Positions 52,067-61,411 of a stretch of DNA of 64,000 nucleotides are shown piece by piece (within the stretch, counting starts at the first letter, position 1; every line of letters begins with the position of its first letter). A program made the position numbers and the translations under genes. Origin of the DNA: Desulfobulbaceae bacterium BRH_c16a (GTDB lineage Bacteria > Desulfobacterota > Desulfobulbia > Desulfobulbales > Desulfocapsaceae); assembly GCA_000961725.1 (NCBI GenBank), contig LADS01000053.1, forward strand, positions 124,001 to 188,000. The letters run 5' to 3'. Under the pieces are notes generated by a model, which searched no databases, was not told the DNA's origin, and saw only the letters and a program-made list of their open reading frames with translations.

Positions 52067-52968
52067 CGTTGTTTCCTGTAGACTACCCAGAGAAATTCAT
52101 CGTTTGAGCCTTTCGCTCCCTGGTAAGGCACGTTCAAGCCGGAGTCGTAAAATTTAGCAGCCTTGCCTACGGGATAGGCTGGAGATCGGTCGTCTGGTCT
52201 GACGACGTGCATCTTGTAATGGCTCTTGATCCAGACAGGCGTATAATTGCATCCACAGAGGTTATCTGCGGGATCACAGATCATGAAAAGCCTGTTGAGT
52301 TTATAGAGCAGTCGTGAGGCGACCGCGTTATTGGCCTGGACGATATTGTCATTGTCTACATGGCCGGTCATCGGGTAGGCGGATCCGCTGCTGCCGATAC
52401 ACCAGGGCATAAAGTCGAGTGGGTAACCAAGGTTGACAGCAGCGGCATCGGCCATGCACGCCATTTGCATAGCCTTGTTGGCATAGAGAGCTGCTTCAGG
52501 CGTTATGACAGCGGATAGTTCGTCATTCTGCCACATGGAGTCGTACTCGCTCCACCACATGCCGTAGTCCTTATGTTTGCAAAAGCCGTACATCATCGGG
52601 AAGAGATAGGCATGTCCCTGGGCAAAGGTGGATTCATTGGCTATATCCACTGAATCCGAGCTCTTGTTCTTGCCGCCGAGTTCATCTATGAGTGATGATC
52701 CTGTTTGTTTGCCCTGATAGGCGGAATAGTTGGCCATGGAAACGGTACCTTCCACCAGGAAAGGCTCCCAGTATTCCCATATTTCCCCTTCTTCATAGTA
52801 AATGGGCGGTGGTCTGGGGCAGATACAAATGCCCTCGAATCTCAGCTCGATTTCATCCCAATGGACGTCTGAGGCTATATTGAATGAATCACCGGACTTC
52901 GCTGCCCATGCAGAGAATGGGAACGAGAGCAACAGAAAGATGAGGACAATGGTTCTATCTGGTCGCAT
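52042..52968 (-). CDS. traU: Conjugal transfer protein TraU
   Basis: The protein (308 residues) has a signal peptide (TIVLIFLLLSFPFSAWAA). TraU hallmarks follow: DVHWDEIELRFEGICICPRPPP, YWEPFLVEGTVSMANYSAYQG and many Cys residues (MQMACMADAAA, MPWCIGSSGS, MICDPADNLCGC). TraU acts in the periplasm in DNA transfer and pilus assembly. The ATG at 52968 is chosen because the upstream reading frame is occupied by traW, which it overlaps by 14 bases. The C-terminal end CCTCC is unusually Cys-rich. Confidence 0.94.
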   Translation of the reverse strand: MRPDRTIVLIFLLLSFPFSAWAAKSGDSFNIASDVHWDEIELRFEGICICPRPPPIYYEEGEIWEYWEPFLVEGTVSMANYSAYQGKQTGSSLIDELGGKNKSSDSVDIANESTFAQGHAYLFPMMYGFCKHKDYGMWWSEYDSMWQNDELSAVITPEAALYANKAMQMACMADAAAVNLGYPLDFMPWCIGSSGSAYPMTGHVDNDNIVQANNAVASRLLYKLNRLFMICDPADNLCGCNYTPVWIKSHYKMHVVRPDDRSPAYPVGKAAKFYDSGLNVPYQGAKGSNDEFLWVVYRKQRCCTCCDS

Positions 52969-53605
52969 CGTTTTTCTCAGTAGTTCTTTCTTGAGGTACA
53001 AAAAATTCGCGTACCTGCAGCATGTTGTCTTTTTGTATGACCAGGGATGGTGCCGCTGCCAGCTGCAACCGCTCTGCAATTTCGTCGACCAGGTAAAACA
53101 CCGAACGTTTGAGCTGTTCAGTGAGCTGGAAAGCATAGCCACCAGCGAGCAGCAGCCGAACCTGGTGATTGGTGGCATAAGGAGTTTGTTTAAACCACTT
53201 GATCTGGGAGGGATCATCACCGTCAATAACCAACAACCCTCCAGGGAATGAGACATAATCAAGGGGATTGAAGGTAAACCCCCTGGGGTAGATGACCTTG
53301 CCGTTGCCGCCGACCAAGTCCTGGTCAAGGGTATAGGTCATATCAACCAGAAAGGTTCTATCCTCTGTTGCCCGTGGAAGTGGATGAAGATCCTCAGGCT
53401 GATATGTTCTTACCCGATCGAGGAACTCATCCTCCTCAACATGATTCTTTGCGACGGCCTGTTGTTCCAGCTCTGTTGCAATATCCGGCTCGACTACCTG
53501 AAACAACTTGCCGGCAACACCGAGGTGCTTGGCCTCCCCAAAAGCCGGCCAAGCACCAAAAACAACGTAAATGGTAGAGAAGAGAATAGAGAGTTTACAA
53601 TTCAC
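52955..53605 (-). CDS. traW: Conjugal transfer protein TraW
   Basis: This 216-residue protein has a signal peptide (LSILFSTIYVVFGAWPAFG). The TraW core is RTFLVDMTYTLDQDL...GKVIYPRGFTFNPLDYV, then LLVIDGDDPSQIKWF. The C-terminus ends VIQKDNMLQVREFFVPQE. TraW is periplasmic and pairs with TrbC in pilus assembly. It overlaps traC by 11 bases and traU by 14. Confidence 0.93.
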   Translation of the reverse strand: MNCKLSILFSTIYVVFGAWPAFGEAKHLGVAGKLFQVVEPDIATELEQQAVAKNHVEEDEFLDRVRTYQPEDLHPLPRATEDRTFLVDMTYTLDQDLVGGNGKVIYPRGFTFNPLDYVSFPGGLLVIDGDDPSQIKWFKQTPYATNHQVRLLLAGGYAFQLTEQLKRSVFYLVDEIAERLQLAAAPSLVIQKDNMLQVREFFVPQERTTEKNDATR

Positions 53606-56141
53606 CTTGCTGCCTCAGGTTAACCATTTCCTGGATTGCTTCATGGTAGGTTTTGCCATGAGCAACCATCTGCTCGATCCTGGCTATTTCACTGGCCTTG
53701 GAAGTGTAGATGAAATAGGCATAATCGTTGACCACCAGCCGGGCCACACCAACACCAAACGGGGTATCAAAAAAGAGTTCGGAGTATTTGGGTGGATTGG
53801 ATTTGACGCTTTTCAAAAGCTTGAGAGTGAAGTTGTCATAATCGATTAACCCTTTCTTCTGCGCCTGGTCAAAGTCGGACGATTCCAGATAGATTTTGAA
53901 CGCAGAATTGGAGTTGATGACGTTGCCGACTTCACCAAAGTTTTCCAGGTCGAGCAGGGATTGGGTGATGACCATGAAACTGCCGTTGTATTTCCGAGCC
54001 CGGCGGTAGCCCTCGTTTATGACCGGGGCGATCATGGCACCCTTGTCGAGAAACTGCCAGGCCTCGTCAAAGATGATGAGTCGTGGCCGGGAGCGGTCGG
54101 AAAGATAGAGATCCTGGGTAACGCCATTGATGATCAGGAGTGTTACGACCCGGTACAGGTCCGGCTGAACTTTCAGGTTCTCCAACTCAAGAACGACAAA
54201 TTCATCTTGGCGGATGTCGAAGGTACTTGGTCCGACAAAGAACTTTCCGTGGAAACCGTGGCTGGTGAATTCGCGGATATTGAAGGCCATTTTTCTGGCA
54301 ACTTCGATAAGTTTGCTGTTATCGGCCATTTCACCAAGATCGGAGCCCGGTGCATTGGGGAACTTCATGAGAAATTCATAGACGGTGTCAGCATCAGCTG
54401 CTTGCCCTTTTTGTTTCCAGGCCCAGCGGACTGCATTGCGGATCAGGTTCATCTCGGTGTCGTTGCACTTCTCCCGGTCAGAGTTGGAATAGGCCATCTG
54501 CGCAAAGACAGCGGCGACGCTTTTCAGCTCTTCATCGGGCTCCTTTATATGAGTAAAGGGATTGAGACAGATGTTGATATTGGGTCCAAAATCGAGGTAT
54601 TTGGCACCAAGCATATTGGCGATTTTTTTGTACGAGCCGCCGATGTCGATGATCCGCACCAGGGCACCACAAGAATAGTAGTTGAAGGCAATGAAGTTGA
54701 CCTGAAATGATTTGCCGGAGCCGGACGTGGCACAGCAGAAGACGTTTTGGTTGGTGGCGTGGGCATCAAAAAAATCAAGCGACACCAGCTGCCCTTTCCT
54801 GCCGGTGAAAATCAGCTTTGGCTCACCTCCGGAACCTGCGAAATCACCTTGGACCGGCAGAAGCGGAGTAATCGATGGAACTGGGGCGATAAAGTCTCGC
54901 TCCAGGTTTTCAATGTTTTTGCCGGTGGTATAGAGGCCAAACGGCAGAGAGGAGAGAAACAGGATCTTGAGGATCATGTTGTCCTGCTGCATGACATAGC
55001 CGTTATTTTCCCACAAGCGCCTTACCCGGGTGCAAGAGTCCTTGGCCTGTTCAAGATCATCACTCCAAACCCAGAATATGGGTAATATCTTGACGAACTT
55101 TTCTCCCCGTTCGAGATCGTCGGTCGCGGCGAGATACTCCTCCTGTTTGCGCCGAAGAGTAGGAGAAAGAGAACCAACGGCCTGCTGGTTGAGTGTCAGA
55201 TTGCATTTGGCATGGAGCTTCATCTCGAGACCTGCCTCGAAGACAATATTAAAACCGTAAAGAAAATCGGTCTTGATCTGGTCGGCATCGGATATAACGC
55301 CCCATATTCCCCCAAAGAGCGAGTTGGTTTGCAGCGGATCGATATTGATAGGGATCACCTTCGGGGTTGTGCAGCAGAAATAGTGGTTGCCTATCTGCAT
55401 ATGATCTGACTCTTCCCGAATGATCGTATCGCTGTTGATGATTTGTTTGCGTATGGGAATGGTCGGATTGTAGGCATGGAGGTTCTGTTCCGGATACTCT
55501 TGCGGATAACTGTTGAACAGCCTGCGACTCCACTCCAGCAAGGCTCCCGGGTGCATATGGCGAGGGGAGAGGAGTGCAGCTTTTAAGGTTTCATGAATTT
55601 GTCGTTTGATATCTAATAGTGGGGCTGTTTTCTCTTTCTTTGCAAAATCTGTAGAGACTTTGAACTCCTGAGTGTCGCCAGGCATCTTGACAGCGACAAA
55701 TAGCCTGAAGTTTCGAACAGGGATATTGGAGCAGGCTTTCAGACCTTTCTTTCCCTCTATGAGGAATGACACTACGGCATCGGTATTGGTGCTGACAATG
55801 GTCTTGGATCTGGTTCGGTTATCCTGGTACCGCGAAAGAATTGGCTCGATATGGGAATCGGCATGAAAGAGAAGCTGGATAACACTGTCTTTTGGTAAAC
55901 CGGCACGAAACAACCCTTCAAGCGCGGTAATGGTCTTGGGACCGGCGTAGATCACCGGGGAGCACTCCCACAACAAGCCAAGGCTTCCGTCCTGGTTCAG
56001 GTATATTTCCAGCTCTGAATCGTATGCCAGGTAATTGAGATAGGAAGAAAACGGTGATCGGCTGGTCATCTTGGCCAGCTCGCCATGTTTCAAATATTCG
56101 CTTGGGCCAAGGAGCACCCTCTGCAAGAATTCGGAAAGCAT
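53595..56141 (-). CDS. traC: Type IV secretion ATPase TraC (VirB4 family)
   Basis: The 848-residue ATPase has Walker A CATSGSGKSFQVNF near residue 470 and Walker B PRLIIFDEAWQFLDKG near 690. The N-terminal half is the TraC/VirB4 domain (LNQDGSLGLLWECSPVIYAG, PVRNFRLFVAVKMPGD). TraC powers assembly of the F-type pilus at the inner membrane. It starts 3 bases after the traV stop and overlaps traW by 11 bases. All motifs are intact, so the core engine of the transfer apparatus seems preserved. Confidence 0.95.
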   Translation of the reverse strand: MLSEFLQRVLLGPSEYLKHGELAKMTSRSPFSSYLNYLAYDSELEIYLNQDGSLGLLWECSPVIYAGPKTITALEGLFRAGLPKDSVIQLLFHADSHIEPILSRYQDNRTRSKTIVSTNTDAVVSFLIEGKKGLKACSNIPVRNFRLFVAVKMPGDTQEFKVSTDFAKKEKTAPLLDIKRQIHETLKAALLSPRHMHPGALLEWSRRLFNSYPQEYPEQNLHAYNPTIPIRKQIINSDTIIREESDHMQIGNHYFCCTTPKVIPINIDPLQTNSLFGGIWGVISDADQIKTDFLYGFNIVFEAGLEMKLHAKCNLTLNQQAVGSLSPTLRRKQEEYLAATDDLERGEKFVKILPIFWVWSDDLEQAKDSCTRVRRLWENNGYVMQQDNMILKILFLSSLPFGLYTTGKNIENLERDFIAPVPSITPLLPVQGDFAGSGGEPKLIFTGRKGQLVSLDFFDAHATNQNVFCCATSGSGKSFQVNFIAFNYYSCGALVRIIDIGGSYKKIANMLGAKYLDFGPNINICLNPFTHIKEPDEELKSVAAVFAQMAYSNSDREKCNDTEMNLIRNAVRWAWKQKGQAADADTVYEFLMKFPNAPGSDLGEMADNSKLIEVARKMAFNIREFTSHGFHGKFFVGPSTFDIRQDEFVVLELENLKVQPDLYRVVTLLIINGVTQDLYLSDRSRPRLIIFDEAWQFLDKGAMIAPVINEGYRRARKYNGSFMVITQSLLDLENFGEVGNVINSNSAFKIYLESSDFDQAQKKGLIDYDNFTLKLLKSVKSNPPKYSELFFDTPFGVGVARLVVNDYAYFIYTSKASEIARIEQMVAHGKTYHEAIQEMVNLRQQGEL

Positions 56142-56144
56142 AGG

Positions 56145-56561
56145 CTATTGCTCCTTGAGATCAGTCAGAACCCACTGGGAATCCTCGATTTTGAGATAGA
56201 CATATCGGCTCATGAACAGTTCTTCGTCATCCCCTTTATAGGGGAGCAAGAGAACTCGGAGTATTTTGGGAGGCTGCAGGAGCGGCTTTGATTCTTCTTT
56301 AAGAAGCTCGCTGACTATTTTGTAACGGTTTTCTTGTAGCTCTTGCTGGGCTGTTTCTGCAGGATCTGGGGTAACCGCTGCTTCTGTCTTCGGATACCTG
56401 GCTTTCTGATAAGCAGTGGGTGTGTCGATGCATTCTCCAGCATCATCCTTTGCCCGACATTTGAAATCCTCATTGTAGGGATTGAGGACAGGACCGCAGC
56501 CTGCGAGGAGTAGCATAAAGAGGAGAAAGAGATGTCCGAGGATTTGGTTCAAATTGTTCAC
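56145..56561 (-). CDS. traV: Conjugal transfer outer-membrane lipoprotein TraV
   Basis: The 138-residue protein has a lipoprotein signal with a lipobox (LFLLFMLLLAGC, Cys22). The mature part has a TraV-like Cys pattern (NEDFKCRAKDDAGECIDTP), a helical linker and a C-terminal block (ILRVLLLPYKGDDEELFMSRYVYLKIEDSQWVL). TraV anchors the secretion channel in the outer membrane together with TraK and TraB. It is the first gene of the visible tra operon. The usual preceding genes traL, traE, traK and traB are absent here. Confidence 0.85.
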   Translation of the reverse strand: MNNLNQILGHLFLLFMLLLAGCGPVLNPYNEDFKCRAKDDAGECIDTPTAYQKARYPKTEAAVTPDPAETAQQELQENRYKIVSELLKEESKPLLQPPKILRVLLLPYKGDDEELFMSRYVYLKIEDSQWVLTDLKEQ

Positions 56562-57015
56562 AGGTGCATTCCCAAGATTCGATTTATCGCACCAACGGAG
56601 TGTGCAAAGATAGTTTCTTTTTCTACTATCTATTTTCTCAGGGGATGACTTGTAAAGATAGATGAATAAATCGGATAATGCGGTGATAAGATCAGAGGGC
56701 TGGTTCTCAGTGGCAAAGAGCCGCTATGTTAAAGTTGATAGGTGAAAAGCGATTAAAATCAGAACGATATTGTAGAATTCAAATCGAGAAAGATGGTTTA
56801 TTGAAAGGATGAGACAGCGTTTGTCATTAAGCAATTGCCTATAAGCCTTCCTTCTTTCTCTCCCTCCGATGAGGTGAAAACAGATGAATACAGCATTGTT
56901 AATTCTTCTTTGCTGTTTTTATTGATAGTTTTATGACTCATTCCTCTTCTCATAAATCAAATTCGCTCAAATACCTTTGGAGCATAAACATATACACCAG
57001 GTGTTAATTTAGTCT
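56562..57015. other. Intergenic region between traV and the cation exporter gene
   Basis: No gene is supported in these 454 bases. An inverted repeat AGATAGT (56608-56614) / ACTATCT (56625-56631) lies about 50 bases upstream of traV and may be an operator. The tra promoter should be here. The usual traLEKB genes do not appear, even as recognisable fragments. Confidence 0.5.
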
Positions 57016-57960
57016 TTATAAATCAGATTCACAAAGTAAATAACCGTTTCCACAGGCAGATGTCTCAAACTGCAGGATCGCATGTTTGATATTGAACGTT
57101 TGCAGGAGTTCATGGCGAATTTGTCGGCCAAGATCTTCAGTCCGGCTTGTCATAATATCATCCACGACTACATGGCAGGAAAAACCAATTGTCGAGGAAT
57201 TGATATTCCAGACGTGAAGATAATGAACCCCCTTTATCGGGCTAAAAGCTAAGATCTTCTCTTTGATTTCATTGAGGATAATTCCTGACGGCGTTGCATT
57301 CATTAAAATCCTGCTTGATTGACGAAGCAGGTCCCAGCAGTTTTTCAGGATGTAAGCTGTGATAACAAAGGAAAGCGCCGGATCGAGCCAATACCATGGT
57401 TTGTACAGGAGCAGGATACCGCTGACCAGAACCAAAACCGAGGTTAACAGGTCACCCATCATATGCAGAAATGCACCTCGGACATTGAGGTTGTGTCGAG
57501 AATCTTTCAGGAGTAACCAGGCTGAAAAACCGTTGCCGAGAATACCTACTCCAGCCAGCCAGATGATGATGTCGGCAGCAACTTCTTCAGGATGAATGAA
57601 TCGTTCTATTGCTTTGAAAAGAATGAAGCCAGCCACCAGGGACAACAAAATGGCATTGATTTGAGCGGCAAGAATTTCAGCCCGCTTGTATCCGAAGGTA
57701 TTGGTTTCAGATATGCCTCGCAAACTCAAGCGATGAGCAAAATACGAGATTAATAACGCGATGGAATCACTGAAATTGTGCATGGCATCGGAAATCAGGG
57801 CCATGCTATTGGCATAAACACCGCCAAAAATCTGTGCAGTGGGGATAGCAATGTTAAGGGCTAAGGTTGCCAGAAGCCTTTCGCCAATACGGTCTTTCTC
57901 TTTGTACATATGGTGATGATCATGTGTACAACTGTGATGCTCTTTAACATTGATTGTCAT
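57016..57960 (-). CDS. Cation diffusion facilitator metal exporter (ZitB/CzcD-like)
   Basis: The 314-residue protein starts with a His-rich segment (EHHSCTHDHHH). Six membrane helices follow. Metal-binding motifs are SDAMHNFSDS and FLHMMGDLLTS (the HxxxD pairs of helices 2 and 5). A cytoplasmic domain ends IKHAILQFETSACGNG. The family exports Zn, Co, Ni or Cd in exchange for protons. The ATG at 57960 is chosen over one at 58065 that lies inside nikE. It follows nikE by 25 bases, so it is probably co-transcribed with the nickel uptake genes and may guard against metal overload. Confidence 0.88.
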   Translation of the reverse strand: MTINVKEHHSCTHDHHHMYKEKDRIGERLLATLALNIAIPTAQIFGGVYANSMALISDAMHNFSDSIALLISYFAHRLSLRGISETNTFGYKRAEILAAQINAILLSLVAGFILFKAIERFIHPEEVAADIIIWLAGVGILGNGFSAWLLLKDSRHNLNVRGAFLHMMGDLLTSVLVLVSGILLLYKPWYWLDPALSFVITAYILKNCWDLLRQSSRILMNATPSGIILNEIKEKILAFSPIKGVHYLHVWNINSSTIGFSCHVVVDDIMTSRTEDLGRQIRHELLQTFNIKHAILQFETSACGNGYLLCESDL

Positions 57961-57985
57961 GATGATGTCGCCAATACCTGTATGT

Positions 57986-58780
57986 TCAGTTTGCGAGTCT
58001 CGGCCATGCCGGCAGAATCGAATTGGCCAGTTGCCTGAGAACTGGGTCATTGGATTTTTTGGCAAGAGACAAGTCCTTTACCTTTGAGGAGATACGCCCT
58101 CTGTCCATAATTGCAACTTCGTCACAAAAGCCGGCAACTATGCGGATATCATGGGAGATGAAGAGATAGGATACTCCTGTTTCCTGTTGCAGGTCGCGGA
58201 GCAGTTTCAATATCTGGGCCTGAATGAGCATATCAAGACTGCTGACCGCCTCATCCAGAACAATGAGTCGCGGCTGAACTGACAGCGCTCTGGCGATGCA
58301 GATACGCTGGAGTTGACCGCCGCTGAACTGATGGGGATATTTATCCACGTCAGACGGATCGAGCCCAACCATGTCCATCAGTGACAACACCCTTGGTAAA
58401 ACATCATTCTTGGACCAGCGACTACTGTTACGAATGGGTTCAGCAATAATGTCCTGTATCTGCCAGCGGGGATTGACAGAGCCGAGGGAGTTTTGGAAAA
58501 CAACCTGAACTTCACCCCGAAATTGTCGCCAATCCTGCCTGGAGAATTGACGAAGATCCTTGCCTCGATAGCGGATAGCGCCTTCGTTGGGGTGCTCCAG
58601 CCCCAGAATCAATCGCCCCAGAGTGCTCTTTCCTGCACCACTTCGGCCAATGACTCCGACACTGCCGCCCTCTCTAACTGTGAGGGAGATATCGGTGAGG
58701 GCCTTTACCTCTTCTCGCCTGCTGAACCAACCACCCCGATAGTATCTTCTGGTTGCCTTGTCAATTTCTAGAAGGTTCAT
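57986..58780 (-). CDS. nikE: Nickel ABC transporter ATPase NikE
   Basis: This 264-residue ATPase has Walker A IGRSGAGKSTLG, signature QFSGGQLQR and Walker B RLIVLDEAVSSLD. It is the second ATPase of an Opp/Dpp/Nik-type importer. The ATG at 58780 overlaps the nikD stop by 4 bases and has GGGAG upstream, which is preferred over one at 58795. Its position after nikD and the NikA-type binding protein at the head of the operon point to nickel as substrate. Confidence 0.88.
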   Translation of the reverse strand: MNLLEIDKATRRYYRGGWFSRREEVKALTDISLTVREGGSVGVIGRSGAGKSTLGRLILGLEHPNEGAIRYRGKDLRQFSRQDWRQFRGEVQVVFQNSLGSVNPRWQIQDIIAEPIRNSSRWSKNDVLPRVLSLMDMVGLDPSDVDKYPHQFSGGQLQRICIARALSVQPRLIVLDEAVSSLDMLIQAQILKLLRDLQQETGVSYLFISHDIRIVAGFCDEVAIMDRGRISSKVKDLSLAKKSNDPVLRQLANSILPAWPRLAN

Positions 58781-59601
58781 AGAGTAATCTCCCAACCAAT
58801 ATTTTTGCCGTACAGGCTGAAATGCGCCGACAGCAGTGACCGCGTATAGTCTTTATCCGGCTGGGCGAAAATCTCGGTAACCGGGCCTGACTCGACAACC
58901 TTGCCCTCCTGCATTACCAGCACCTCATCAGCAAGCCGGGCGATGACACTCAGATCGTGGGTGACCAGCAACACACCGATGTTTTTCTCTTTTCTGAGAC
59001 GATCGATAAGATCAAGAATCCTAGCCTGGACGATCACATCCAGATCGGTGGTTGGCTCGTCGGCGATCAGTAGTTCCGCTTCCAGGAGCAGGGCAAGACT
59101 GACCATGATCCTCTGCAGCATGCCACCCGACAATTGGAAAGGATACGCGGAAAGAATATCATCCGGCTGATCGAAACCGAGATCGGCCAAGGTCGCCCTA
59201 ATCAGATCGGTATTTCGGCGAACCTCCATACCATGGGCGTGCAGGGTTTCAGTGATATGGTGGCCGATGGTAAAGATCGGATCGAAGCAGGTCATCGGAT
59301 TTTGCATGATCATTGCCGCCTGTTTTCCGCGGAAGCAGCGCAAAGAAGATCTGGTCTCCTGTAGTGGTGTACCAGCCAGATTGATCTGGCCGTTGCTGCG
59401 CCTGAGAGTCTGCGGCAGAAGATCCATCACCGCCAGGCATGTGAGGGATTTACCGCTGCCCGATTCACCGATTAGACCGGTTACTTTTCCTCTGACCACA
59501 TTCAGACTGATGTCGCTGACCAGATGACGGTCAGGACAGTTTTGGCGGCTTAACGAGACTTGCAGTCCGTCAATTGAGAGAATAGTTGTGGTGCAACTCA
59601 T
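58777..59601 (-). CDS. nikD: Nickel ABC transporter ATPase NikD
   Basis: The 274-residue ATPase has Walker A IGESGSGKSLTC, signature LSGGMLQR and Walker B LLIADEPTTDLD. A conserved TCFDPIFTIGHHI segment of Nik/Dpp ATPases follows Walker A. It forms the motor with NikE. It overlaps nikC by 4 bases and nikE by 4 bases, as in the Enterobacterial nik operon. Confidence 0.9.
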   Translation of the reverse strand: MSCTTTILSIDGLQVSLSRQNCPDRHLVSDISLNVVRGKVTGLIGESGSGKSLTCLAVMDLLPQTLRRSNGQINLAGTPLQETRSSLRCFRGKQAAMIMQNPMTCFDPIFTIGHHITETLHAHGMEVRRNTDLIRATLADLGFDQPDDILSAYPFQLSGGMLQRIMVSLALLLEAELLIADEPTTDLDVIVQARILDLIDRLRKEKNIGVLLVTHDLSVIARLADEVLVMQEGKVVESGPVTEIFAQPDKDYTRSLLSAHFSLYGKNIGWEITL

Positions 59602-60434
59602 AGCGACTTTTCCTCCAGGGCAGGGTCAAGGGCGTCGCGGAGTGCGTCTCCCAAAAGGTTGAAGGACATGACTGTAATGAAAATCATCATTCCGGGATAA
59701 ACGATCAGGCTCGGATTGGTCCACAGGAATTGACGGGCATCATTGATCATGACGCCCCATTCAGGTGTGGGCGGAGCCACTCCCAGCCCTAGAAAAGAAA
59801 GGCCGGAGATATGCAGTATCATATGACCGATGTCGAGAGTGGCCAGAATCACCAGCTGGGCAAACACCGGAGGGATAATATGCTGCAGGACAATCTTTGC
59901 CCTGGAAGCTCCCGATACCCGTGCGGCCAGAATATACTCCCGGTTTTTCAGTGACAGCACAAAACCCCTGATCAGACGGGCGTACCAGGCCCAGTGGGTG
60001 AGAACAATGGCTATTACCACGTTGGTCAGACCGGTGCCTAAAATGCCGATGAGAAACATGGCAAGAATGAAGGTGGGGAAGGTGAGGAAGACATCGCAGA
60101 GCCGCATCAGAAAAGCATCGATCTTACCACCGGCATAACCGGAAAAACAGCCGACAAGAAAACCCAGAGCCAGTATACAGACAATGATTGCCGATACAGT
60201 GCCCACCGATACCTGCGCGCCGTAAATGAGCCGGGAGAGGATATCTCTGCCGAGGTGATCGGTGCCAAGTAGGTGGGCGCCACTGGGTGGCTGCAGTTTC
60301 AGCTCCAACATGACATTGTTGGGATCATAGGGTGCGACCTGGGGGGCTAAGAGTGCTGCCAAGAGTATCATCCCGGCCATCAGCAATGCCAGCCGGGAGG
60401 TATTCCGTCGCAATAGTCGTTTGAGAACCCTCAT
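59598..60434 (-). CDS. nikC: Nickel ABC transporter permease NikC
   Basis: The 278-residue membrane protein has about six helices and the DppC/NikC features GTDHLGRDILSRLIYGAQ and EYILAARVSGASRAKIVLQHIIPP (the EAA loop that contacts the ATPases). It forms the channel with NikB. It overlaps nikB and nikD by 4 bases on each side. Confidence 0.9.
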   Translation of the reverse strand: MRVLKRLLRRNTSRLALLMAGMILLAALLAPQVAPYDPNNVMLELKLQPPSGAHLLGTDHLGRDILSRLIYGAQVSVGTVSAIIVCILALGFLVGCFSGYAGGKIDAFLMRLCDVFLTFPTFILAMFLIGILGTGLTNVVIAIVLTHWAWYARLIRGFVLSLKNREYILAARVSGASRAKIVLQHIIPPVFAQLVILATLDIGHMILHISGLSFLGLGVAPPTPEWGVMINDARQFLWTNPSLIVYPGMMIFITVMSFNLLGDALRDALDPALEEKSL

Positions 60435-61375
60435 ATATTTTCCTCCCCTGCCAAACGAATTCGTGGATCAAGTGCCGCATAGCAGATGTCAACCAGCAAA
60501 TTGCAGATAACGAAAATAACAACCATGAAGAGGAGGAAGCATTGCATAACCGGGTAGTCTCGATTGTAGATGGATGAGACGGCAAAACGGCCCACCCCCG
60601 GCCAGGAAAAAATGGACTCGACCACCACAGCTCCACCAAGGAGTTCACCCACGTGCATTCCGACGGCTGTGATTACCGGGATGAGCGAATTCTTAAAGAC
60701 ATGAACCCCTATTACCGTCCGTTCACGAAGCCCTCGCGCTCGGGCGTAGAGGACACTGCGGGCGTTCAGGTTCTCCAGCATGCTGGCCCTGATTAAACGA
60801 ATATTGATGCAGGTTGACATCAGCGCCAGACTGATAGCCGGCATGATCATATGGGATAGGCCTCCCCGTCCCATCGGCGGCAGCCAGTGTAGCCAGAGAG
60901 AAAACACCGTTACCAAGAGAAATCCCAACCAGAAGTTAGGCATCGATACTCCGAAAAATGCCAGGCCGCGGGTGATATGATCCGGCCAGCGATCTTTGTT
61001 GAGCGCTGCCCACATCCCGAGTGGAATACTGATCAGCAGCGTCAACAACAAAGCGATACCGGCCAGTTTCAGAGTCGCCGGGAAATAGTACAGTATTTCC
61101 GGCAATACCGGCCGGCGTGTGACATAGGACAGGCCGAAATCGAGTCTCAGTGCCTTGCCTATCCAGTCAATATACTGGGTGAGCAAGGGTTTGTTCAGCC
61201 CGAGAAATTCTCTGGCCGTGGCAAGAGCCTCATCCGTCGGTGGAATCTGCGACAACCGCAGATAGGACATGGCCGGGTCATTCGGCCCCAAGCGCAGGAT
61301 ACAGAACACCACCACTGAAACTGCAAACATAATGGGTATGAGAAGCAACAAGCGTCGAACTATAAACCGCAGCAT
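60431..61375 (-). CDS. nikB: Nickel ABC transporter permease NikB
   Basis: This 314-residue permease has the DppB/NikB start (MLRFIVRRLLLLIPIMFAVSV), a LGLNKPLLTQYIDWI segment and the EAA loop (YARARGLRERTVIGVHVFKNSLIP). It has six membrane helices. The gene starts 36 bases after nikA and overlaps nikC by 4 bases. Confidence 0.9.
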   Translation of the reverse strand: MLRFIVRRLLLLIPIMFAVSVVVFCILRLGPNDPAMSYLRLSQIPPTDEALATAREFLGLNKPLLTQYIDWIGKALRLDFGLSYVTRRPVLPEILYYFPATLKLAGIALLLTLLISIPLGMWAALNKDRWPDHITRGLAFFGVSMPNFWLGFLLVTVFSLWLHWLPPMGRGGLSHMIMPAISLALMSTCINIRLIRASMLENLNARSVLYARARGLRERTVIGVHVFKNSLIPVITAVGMHVGELLGGAVVVESIFSWPGVGRFAVSSIYNRDYPVMQCFLLFMVVIFVICNLLVDICYAALDPRIRLAGEENI

Positions 61376-61411
61376 TATATAGGTTCTCCTTCTGAGTCTG
61401 GTGCAGGAAAA

